Source: Nocardioidaceae bacterium
GTDB taxonomy: Bacteria; Actinomycetota; Actinomycetes; Propionibacteriales; Nocardioidaceae
Direction: 5' to 3'
DNA: 7,156 bases
Assembly: GCA_013811715.1 (NCBI GenBank)
Contig: JACCUS010000439.1
Coordinates: 1-7,156 of the forward strand
The notes below the pieces were generated by a model that was not told the origin of the DNA, searched no databases, and worked only from the letters and a program-made list of their open reading frames with translations. Position 1 is the first letter of the stretch. Each line of letters begins with the position of its first letter. The position numbers and the translations under genes were made by a program. Shown piece by piece: positions 1 to 4,828 of the stretch.

Positions 1-167
1 GGATCGACTTCGACGCCGTGGGCAAGGGAACACCGCAGCCGGATCGGTTCGTCTACGTGTTCACCGTCGAGGGGCGCGAGGTGACCGTGCACGAGCAGGA
101 GCTGACCGACGACCTGCGCCGGTTGGCAGAGCTGGTGCTCGACGAGGCCGGCGACGACTACGCCTAG
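1..167 (+). CDS. C-terminal fragment of a small protein, probable protealysin inhibitor emfourin family (5' end outside window)
   Basis: The frame is open from the left edge (first full codon at position 3) to a TAG at 165-167, giving 54 visible residues. The visible part contains PQPDRFVYVF, a short beta-type segment VEGREVTVHEQEL, and an acidic helix (LTDDLRRLAELVLDEAG). From memory this order, an aromatic strand after PDR/F-Y followed by 'V.V.EQ.L' and a terminal L..L...V helix, is that of the C-terminal half of actinobacterial emfourin-type proteins. Emfourins are small inhibitors of protealysin-like M4 metallopeptidases, and the inhibitor gene usually sits next to the peptidase gene. An M4 peptidase just upstream of the window would therefore be expected. 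Codon third positions are almost all G or C, as in the other real genes here. The family call is from pattern memory on a fragment; the presence of a gene end is much surer than its name. Confidence 0.6.
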   Translation, partial: IDFDAVGKGTPQPDRFVYVFTVEGREVTVHEQELTDDLRRLAELVLDEAGDDYA

Positions 168-565
168 TTTCCCCGCGGGTCTGCCTGGCGCCGCGGCAGT
201 CAACTCGGCCCGCTCGTCCATTCCAAGGCCAACCGGCGTACGTCTTGCGCCGGCTGGTCGAAGACGTCCGCGTTGCTCCGACATCTGCCGGCGCAACCGA
301 TTCAGCACCGATCCCAAGCTCCACGAAGTCATCCGGCGGGCCGGAACGATCAGGTGGGCAAAGGTTGCCAGACGGGGGACCAGCCCGGACGTTGCGCTGC
401 CAATTGCGAGAAGATCGCGCAACCGGGCGGCTCGGTCGCCATCTACTCGCATTACCAGACGGCCCCCGACCAGAATCGGCGGCACCCGGCTCCTGGCCGC
501 TGCTTGGCGCAGGCCGAGGAAGGGCACGGGCTGGGGAGGGCGAGGAAGGAGATTTGCCCGGACTG
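168..565. other. Gap of about 400 bp without a convincing gene
   Basis: This stretch lies between the stop of the emfourin-like gene and the stop of the peroxiredoxin gene, so it is a convergent region. Several overlapping frames are open on both strands, but none shows the strong G/C third-position bias of neighbouring genes and none gives a protein I recognise. The base composition looks slightly less GC-rich than its flanks. The only structure seen is a weak inverted repeat at 181-185 and 195-199 (CTGCC/GGCAG, nine-base loop) just after the emfourin-like stop, preceded by the palindrome CCCGCGGG at 172-179. It might act as a terminator but has no T run. I see no tRNA-like TTCRANNC arm, no direct repeats and no transposase remnants. 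It could hold a decayed gene; see the finding on the minus-strand open frame. Confidence 0.5.
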
Positions 566-1021
566 TCACAGCGCTCGGACGGCCGCCAGCGCCCTGTCGG
601 CGTGCACGGTGAAGTTGCGCTCGCTGGTGACGACCTCCCGGATCACCTGCGCACGGTCGATGACGAACGTGGCGCGCTTGACCGGTGAGAGGTACTTGCG
701 GCGTACGCCGTAGGCGGTGGCGGTTTCGCCGTCGCTGTCGGAGAGCAGCGGGTAGTCGAGCTGCTCTGCGTCGGCGAACCCCTTCAGCGCCGCCACATCG
801 TCGACGCTGATGCCGACCCGCGCGGCCCCTGCCGACTCGAACTCCGCCTTCAGGTCGCGGAAGTGGCAGGCCTCGCGGGTGCAGCCCGACGTAGACGCGG
901 CGGGATAGAAGAACAGCACGACCGGGCCGTCGGCCAGCATCGAGTCGAGTCGTCGTTGTTCGCCTGACTGGGTGGGCAGGTCGAAGTCGGGGGCCTGATC
1001 ACCGGTTTTGAGCGTCTTCAT
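566..1021 (-). CDS. bcp: Peroxiredoxin, BCP/PrxQ type (thioredoxin-dependent thiol peroxidase)
   Basis: This 151-residue protein reduces hydrogen peroxide and organic (including lipid) hydroperoxides in the cytosol, with electrons normally from thioredoxin. It starts with the usual LKTGDQAPDFDLP opening. The catalytic loop FFYPAASTSGCTREACHF lies at residues 37-54. It places the peroxidatic Cys at 47 and the resolving Cys at 52, the CxxxxC spacing typical of atypical 2-Cys BCP/PrxQ enzymes. The later segment YGVRRKYLSPVKRATFVID (about residues 104-122), with the conserved Arg before the TFVID strand, also fits. Length is normal for the family. The ATG at 1021 is supported by an AGGAAGG ribosome-binding site at 1029-1035, seven bases upstream. 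It is the third gene of the minus-strand series, 34 bp after the DUF1295 gene, so probably cotranscribed. A role in protecting modified membrane lipids is inference from context only. Confidence 0.95.
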   Translation of the reverse strand: MKTLKTGDQAPDFDLPTQSGEQRRLDSMLADGPVVLFFYPAASTSGCTREACHFRDLKAEFESAGAARVGISVDDVAALKGFADAEQLDYPLLSDSDGETATAYGVRRKYLSPVKRATFVIDRAQVIREVVTSERNFTVHADRALAAVRAL

Positions 1022-1028
1022 CGCGATG

Positions 1029-1035
1029 CCTTCCT
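1029..1035 (-). promoter_or_regulatory. Ribosome-binding site of the peroxiredoxin gene
   Basis: On the minus strand the bases read AGGAAGG, seven bases before the ATG at 1021-1019. A strong internal ribosome-binding site in a 34-bp gap fits translation from an operon transcript. Confidence 0.75.
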
Positions 1036-1055
1036 AGGGGATGTCGTCGGGTGGG

Positions 1056-1856
1056 TCAACTCTTGGGCGGCAGCGGCACGAAGCCGCTGGTTCGCCGTAC
1101 GTACTCCGGGTAGCCGGGGCGGCGCTGGCTGATGTCCTTCTCGAGCAGCGGTTTTCCGGTGCCCTTCGCCAGCAGCCACGTCATTGCCACCGGGGAGAGG
1201 ACGGTCAGGACTCCTGGCCACGAGCTGGCTGCGATCAGCCACAGCCCCCACCACACCGTCGCGTCACCGAAGTAGTTGGGGTGGCGGGTGTAGCGCCACA
1301 GGCCGGTGTCGAGCACCAAGCCGCGCGAGTCCGGGTCGTTGCGGAACCGGGCGAGCTGCCTGTCGCCGAGCGCCTCGAACCCGAACCCGACCAGCCACAC
1401 CGCCGCGCCGAGCCAGTCGACCAGACCGAGCGAGTCGGGCACGAACACAGCCACCTGCACGGGCAGCGAGACGAACCACATCACCAGGCCCTGGGTGAGG
1501 TACACCCGCCTCACTGCATACCTGGTTCGGTTGCCGGGCGCCTTGTCCAGCAGCTCCGCATACCGCGGATCCTCGCCCTTGTCCCGCAGCCGGACGCCGA
1601 TGTGGAGCGCCAGCCGCACACCCCACGCCACGGTCAAACCGGCGATGAGCAGCCGGCGACCGGCGTCGCCCTCCCCAGCCGAGACGACGTACGACGTGAG
1701 CGCGATCGTGGCGAACCCCAGCCCCCAGGCGACGTCCACGACCGAGTGCCTGCCCACCCGAAGCGCGACCAGCAGCGTGCCGCCGAGGACGACGACGACG
1801 GCGCCCAACGTGAACGGCAGCACGCGGAGGAGGTCGCCCCACGGGAAGTCCGCCAT
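1056..1856 (-). CDS. DUF1295 family multi-pass membrane protein (steroid 5-alpha-reductase/ICMT-like fold)
   Basis: This 266-residue integral membrane protein has hydrophobic segments at about residues 13-33, 40-60, 68-88, 120-140, 147-163 and 198-232. The C-terminal half carries the family signature GLWRYTRHPNYFGD (185-198). Further on are TGKPLLEKDI (233-242) and a closing RPGYPEYVRRTSGFVP, all typical of DUF1295 proteins. In the steroid-reductase/isoprenylcysteine-methyltransferase superfamily the RHPNY region helps bind NADPH or SAM; the substrate of DUF1295 proteins is generally not established. The ATG at 1856 is chosen because GGTGGGG lies five bases upstream (1862-1868). An in-frame ATG at 1919 would give 287 residues, overlap the upstream gene by about 35 bp and add a non-membrane tail. 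The gene follows the methyltransferase by 28 bp. A similar neighbour pair occurs in mycobacteria (ufaA1/Rv0447c with Rv0446c), which supports a joint lipid role. Confidence 0.9.
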   Translation of the reverse strand: MADFPWGDLLRVLPFTLGAVVVVLGGTLLVALRVGRHSVVDVAWGLGFATIALTSYVVSAGEGDAGRRLLIAGLTVAWGVRLALHIGVRLRDKGEDPRYAELLDKAPGNRTRYAVRRVYLTQGLVMWFVSLPVQVAVFVPDSLGLVDWLGAAVWLVGFGFEALGDRQLARFRNDPDSRGLVLDTGLWRYTRHPNYFGDATVWWGLWLIAASSWPGVLTVLSPVAMTWLLAKGTGKPLLEKDISQRRPGYPEYVRRTSGFVPLPPKS

Positions 1857-1861
1857 CAGCA

Positions 1862-1868
1862 CCCCACC
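1862..1868 (-). promoter_or_regulatory. Ribosome-binding site deciding the DUF1295 start
   Basis: The minus strand reads GGTGGGG, five bases before the ATG at 1856-1854. This favours that start over the upstream in-frame ATG at 1919, which lies inside the coding end of the methyltransferase gene. Confidence 0.55.
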
Positions 1869-1884
1869 AGCGAGCGCCGCGCCA

Positions 1885-3147
1885 TCAGCGTGCCCGGACG
1901 GCGGGCATCGCGCTGTCACCGTGGGCCGGGCGGACCGCGAGGATCTGGTCGACGCCCATCCGGCCCTCCTCGAAGCTCAACGCCGCACCGACCATGTAGA
2001 GCCGCCAGACCCGCGCCACCTCCTCGCCCACCAGGCCGACGGCGTCGTCCCAATGCGTCTCGAAGGTGTGATACCAGTCGTGGATGGTCCGCACATAGTG
2101 CTCACGGAGCGCGTGCACGTCGCGGACCTCCAGCCCCGCCGACTCGATCAAAGCGACCGTCTCGCCGACGGGGCGCATGTGCATGTCAGGGGCGATGAAC
2201 GCCTCGATGAACGGGCCGCCGCCGGGGTGGTCGCGCCGCGACATTTGCTGGATCAGCAGCCGCCCCCGAGGCTCGAGCAGCCGGTGCAGCCCGGCGACGA
2301 ACGCGGGATAGTTGGCGGCGCCGACGTGCTCGCCCATCTCGATCGAGCCGATCGCGTCGAACGGCTCGTCGGCCACGTCGCGGTAGTCCTGCAACCGCAC
2401 CCGTACGCCCGCGAGCCCCCGCTGGGCGATCCGCTTCTCGACGAACTCCTGCTGCTGCTCCGACAGTGTGATGCCGGTGACGTCGACGCCATGGTGCTCG
2501 GCGGCGTACAGGGACAGCGAGCCCCAGCCGCAGCCGACGTCGAGCATCCGCATCCCGGGCCGAAGGCCGAGCTTGCGGCACACGAGCTCGAGCTTGTCTC
2601 GTTGCGCGTCGGCGCCGGTGTACGCCGGGTCCTCGCTGGTCCAGTAGCCGCACGAGTAGGCCATGTGCGGGTCGAGGATCAGCTCGTAGAAGTCGTTGGA
2701 GAGGTCGTAGTGGTGCGCGATGGCGGCCCTGTCCCGGAGCAGGCTGTGCAGGCGCCCGCGGACACGGGCCTGCGACTTCGGGGCGGGCAGCGGCTTGCCG
2801 ACGGCGCCGAGCTGGATCGCGACACGCAGCCCCTCGAGGAGGGTGCGGGGGTGGGGCCGGCTGGCTGCGGCCGGCTCGCGGGCCGCTCGCCGCACTCGTC
2901 GGAGCCCGTCCAGGAGGTCGCCCTCGACGTCGAGCTCACCGGTGACGTAGGCCTGGGCCACTCCCAGCTCGCCAGGATGGAACAGCAGCCGCCGCAGCGC
3001 GTCCGGTGAGCGAAGCACCACCGTGGGGGCGTTGTCCGGGCCAGCGACGCTGCCGTCCCAGGCGCGGATCCGCACCGGCACGTCGCCGGGGAAGATCGGC
3101 CGGAGGAGATCCGCAAGTCGCCCGGCCGCGGTTTGGCCGTGGTTCAC
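1885..3147 (-). CDS. SAM-dependent cyclopropane-fatty-acid-synthase family methyltransferase (CFA / UfaA1 / TmsB-like)
   Basis: This 420-residue enzyme is predicted to transfer a methylene or methyl group from S-adenosylmethionine to the double bond of an unsaturated acyl chain in a membrane phospholipid. The product would be a cyclopropane or a 10-methylene/10-methyl chain. The N-terminal part (about 1-130) is the substrate-side domain seen in actinobacterial members. It is followed by HHYDLSNDFY (145-154), YSCGYW (164-169, with the expected conserved Cys at 166), SAM motif I LDVGCGWGS (202-210), TLSEQQ (227-232), QDYRD (253-257) and SIEMGEHVG (268-276, with the active-site-type Glu at 270). 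The C-terminal helix WRLYMVGAALSF (381-392) carries the Tyr expected near the active site. The start is the GTG at 3147, with GAGGAG six bases upstream. In-frame ATGs at 3210 and 3192 lack a comparable site. It is first in the minus-strand operon. Motifs alone do not tell cyclopropane synthase from a 10-methyl enzyme. Confidence 0.92.
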   Translation of the reverse strand: MNHGQTAAGRLADLLRPIFPGDVPVRIRAWDGSVAGPDNAPTVVLRSPDALRRLLFHPGELGVAQAYVTGELDVEGDLLDGLRRVRRAAREPAAASRPHPRTLLEGLRVAIQLGAVGKPLPAPKSQARVRGRLHSLLRDRAAIAHHYDLSNDFYELILDPHMAYSCGYWTSEDPAYTGADAQRDKLELVCRKLGLRPGMRMLDVGCGWGSLSLYAAEHHGVDVTGITLSEQQQEFVEKRIAQRGLAGVRVRLQDYRDVADEPFDAIGSIEMGEHVGAANYPAFVAGLHRLLEPRGRLLIQQMSRRDHPGGGPFIEAFIAPDMHMRPVGETVALIESAGLEVRDVHALREHYVRTIHDWYHTFETHWDDAVGLVGEEVARVWRLYMVGAALSFEEGRMGVDQILAVRPAHGDSAMPAVRAR

Positions 3148-3234
3148 GGGCTTCTCCTCGGGTGCAAGTTCGGCGGCAGGCGGGCGGTCCATTCTGGAGG
3201 GATTCGTCATCGCCAGCGTAACCGGATTGGTGGC
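3148..3234. promoter_or_regulatory. Divergent intergenic region driving the lipid operon and the ATPase gene
   Basis: These 87 bp separate the GTG start of the methyltransferase (minus strand) from the ATG of the ATPase gene (plus strand). They must hold, or lie close to, promoters for both directions. I could not pick a -35/-10 pair with confidence on either strand. The upstream methyltransferase ATG codons (3192, 3210) fall inside, so the region shrinks to 24 bp if the longest form is used. No clear operator palindrome is seen. Confidence 0.5.
3154..3159 (-). promoter_or_regulatory. Ribosome-binding site deciding the GTG start of the methyltransferase
   Basis: The minus strand reads GAGGAG, six bases before the GTG at 3147-3145. 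This is the best Shine-Dalgarno match in the region and points to the GTG rather than the in-frame ATGs at 3192 and 3210. Confidence 0.75.
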
Positions 3235-4314
3235 ATGATGGCCCTCGTGCCGCGCCAGGGTGAGGACGACGTCGAGTCGGAGCTGCGGGTGCGCTTCGCC
3301 GCCCACCCGGCGAGCGTGCCAGGAGCACGGCGGTTCGTGGCCGACGGACTCCGGTCGTGGGGGCGTCGCGCGCTCGTCGAGGACGCCGCCGTCTGTGTCA
3401 CCGAGCTGTCCGCCAACGCCGCGCTGCACAGCGGCAGCCGCTACTTCGACGTGTCGGTGCAGGGCCGCCCGGAGTCGGTCCGGGTATGCGTCGAAGACCA
3501 GGGCACCGTGCCCGCCAGCGCGGTGGTTGCCCGGACCGGAGTGCAGCTTGCCGAGCGGGAACTGGTCACCACGAACGGCGAGGCGGTCGGGGCGCCCGGT
3601 GCCCGAGACGAGCCGGTCCTTTCTCTCCTCGACGACGAGCCGACCACCGGGCGCGGCCTCGTCATCGTGGCCCATGTCGCCAGCGCATGGGGAGTCGACG
3701 AGACACCTGCCGGCAAGCGCATCTGGGCCGAGCTGCGCCAACCGGATGACGCCGCAGTGCCGGACGGCGCGGGGCTGGAATACGCAGAACCGGTACGGCG
3801 ACCGCCGCCGCACCACGACCCGGCGACGCAGCCGGCTATCCGCTCCGACGAGCTCCCGGTCGACTGGCGCGTGGTCCGCCTCGCGAACTGCCCGGTGCGG
3901 CTGAGCCTGCGCCAAGACGACCATCTCGACGAGCTCATCCGCGAGCTGCAACTGATCGACACCGACCCGGACAACCGGCCCTCGGCGCGGCTCGCGGGTG
4001 TCATCGAGACGTTGCTGCAGCGCGGCGCCCACGCCCGGCACAACGGCCGACGCGCCGCCCAGGACGCTGCCGCCGCGGGCCTGGACCTGATCGACATCGA
4101 CATGCCGGTCCCGATACAGCTCGTCGAGGACGTCAAGGAGCTGCACCGCGTCGTCACCGAGGCGGACAGGTTGTGCGACCAGCGCGAGCTGCTCACCCTC
4201 ACCTCGACGGCGGAGGTGCGATCGGTGCGGTCCTGGATGGTGCACGAGTTCGTGCGGCAGATCGAGCACGACGAGCCCCCGACCGACTACGCGTCCTGGT
4301 CGGCGGCCAGCTGA
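3235..4314 (+). CDS. RsbW/SpoIIAB-like ATP-binding protein (HATPase_c_2) with an unnamed C-terminal helical domain
   Basis: This 359-residue soluble protein has an N-terminal ATPase domain (about 10-168) of the anti-sigma serine-kinase type. The N box is ELSANAALH (57-65, with Glu57, Asn61 and His65). The G1 box is VEDQG (86-90, with Asp88 and Gly90), and the G2 box GRGLVIVAHVASAWG (139-153) is followed by the usual GKRIWAEL (160-167). Such domains bind ATP and either phosphorylate a STAS antagonist or sequester a sigma factor. Here the stretch between the G1 and G2 boxes is long, about 50 residues, and the second Gly of DxGxG is replaced by Val. After a Pro-rich linker (about 185-205) comes a domain of some 140 residues, 210-350, with amphipathic helices (LDELIRELQLI, the Ala-rich ARHNGRRAAQDAAAAG, and a long helix 294-318). 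I have no family name for it. The start is ATG 3235; ATG 3238 is equally possible, and no strong ribosome-binding site is visible. The SLOG gene follows after 11 bp. Confidence 0.88.
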   Translation: MMALVPRQGEDDVESELRVRFAAHPASVPGARRFVADGLRSWGRRALVEDAAVCVTELSANAALHSGSRYFDVSVQGRPESVRVCVEDQGTVPASAVVARTGVQLAERELVTTNGEAVGAPGARDEPVLSLLDDEPTTGRGLVIVAHVASAWGVDETPAGKRIWAELRQPDDAAVPDGAGLEYAEPVRRPPPHHDPATQPAIRSDELPVDWRVVRLANCPVRLSLRQDDHLDELIRELQLIDTDPDNRPSARLAGVIETLLQRGAHARHNGRRAAQDAAAAGLDLIDIDMPVPIQLVEDVKELHRVVTEADRLCDQRELLTLTSTAEVRSVRSWMVHEFVRQIEHDEPPTDYASWSAAS

Positions 4315-4325
4315 GGCACGGCCGG

Positions 4326-4784
4326 ATGCGAAGGTGTGTGGCGGTCGTCGGCCCCGACCAGGCCGCGACCGGTGCGAACCGCGAGGCCGCCCGGCTGGCC
4401 GGGCAGTGGCTGGCCGAACATGACGTGCTCGTGCTGACGGGTGGGCTCGGCGGGGTGATGGCATCGGCGGCTGAAGGCGTCGCTGACGCGGGTGGGATGA
4501 GCATCGGGCTGCTGCCCGGCCACGACCGCACCCTCGGCGACCCGAGCCTGACTATCGCGTTGCCCACCGGGCTGGGAGAGCTGCGCAACGGGCTACTGGT
4601 GCGCTCCGCCGAGGTCGTCTTGGCGATCGGGGGCAGCTGGGGGACGCTCAGCGAGATCGCGCTGGCCGTCCGAACCGGCGTACCCGTGGTCTCCCTCGAC
4701 GGCTGGGACCTGCCGGAGTCGACGTTGGTGGTGGCGTCGTCGCTGGACGAGGCGCTCACGGCCGTCTGGTCGTTGCTCGCCTGA
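4326..4784 (+). CDS. TIGR00725 family / LOG-like SLOG-superfamily protein
   Basis: This 152-residue Rossmann-like protein begins with RRCVAVVGP (2-10). It has the glycine-rich turn LTGGLGGVMASAAEGV (37-52), then GGMSIGLLPG (56-65). The signature NGLLVRSAEVVLAIGG...GTLSEIALA follows at about 88-114, and its GGSWGTLSE (102-110) corresponds to the GGxGTxxE phosphate-binding loop of LOG-fold proteins. Relatives include lysine-decarboxylase-like LOG proteins that release cytokinin bases from nucleotides, and molybdenum-cofactor carrier proteins. The TIGR00725 branch itself has no settled reaction. Length is normal and no membrane segment is seen. The ATG at 4326 is 11 bp after the ATPase stop, and TGAGG at the end of that gene may serve as a weak ribosome-binding site, so translation is probably coupled. 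The context suggests a nucleotide-ligand-binding partner or sensor for the ATPase; this is inference. Confidence 0.88.
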   Translation: MRRCVAVVGPDQAATGANREAARLAGQWLAEHDVLVLTGGLGGVMASAAEGVADAGGMSIGLLPGHDRTLGDPSLTIALPTGLGELRNGLLVRSAEVVLAIGGSWGTLSEIALAVRTGVPVVSLDGWDLPESTLVVASSLDEALTAVWSLLA

Positions 4785-4828
4785 GGCTGCCCTTCGACGA
4801 GCAGCCCCGGGAGTCACCCCGGCGAAGC
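4785..4828. terminator. Convergent gap with two tandem hairpins, candidate bidirectional terminator
   Basis: This is the 44-bp gap between two converging genes. GGCTGC at 4785-4790 pairs perfectly with GCAGCC at 4801-4806 (ten-base loop). Next to it CCGGG at 4807-4811 pairs with CCCGG at 4818-4822 (six-base loop). An alternative longer pairing joins CTTCG (4792-4796) and CGAAG (4823-4827). There is no T run on either strand, as is common in high-GC actinobacteria, so function is inferred from position and pairing only. Confidence 0.5.

Noticed and set aside
181..199. Inverted repeat after the emfourin-like gene as a terminator
   Set aside because: The stem is only five pairs with a nine-base loop and no T run, so it is not listed as a separate feature, only mentioned in the gap entry.
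245..713. Two overlapping plus-strand frames of about 147 codons in the left gap
   Set aside because: Both run antisense into the peroxiredoxin gene, have poor codon bias and resemble no protein family I know.
1857..1919. Upstream ATG (1919) as start of the DUF1295 gene
   Set aside because: It lies inside the end of the methyltransferase gene, lacks a good ribosome-binding site and adds a polar tail not expected for the family. The ATG at 1856 has GGTGGGG at proper distance.
1306..3009. Plus-strand open frame of 567 codons
   Set aside because: It is antisense to both the methyltransferase and the DUF1295 gene. Its translation has no recognisable motifs, and it reflects GC-rich third positions of the real genes.
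3148..4464. Minus-strand open frame continuing upstream of the methyltransferase, which would make an 859-residue protein
   Set aside because: The extension is antisense to the ATPase gene, which has clear N, G1 and G2 motifs. The methyltransferase has a well-placed ribosome-binding site and GTG at 3147, and 420 residues is the normal family length.
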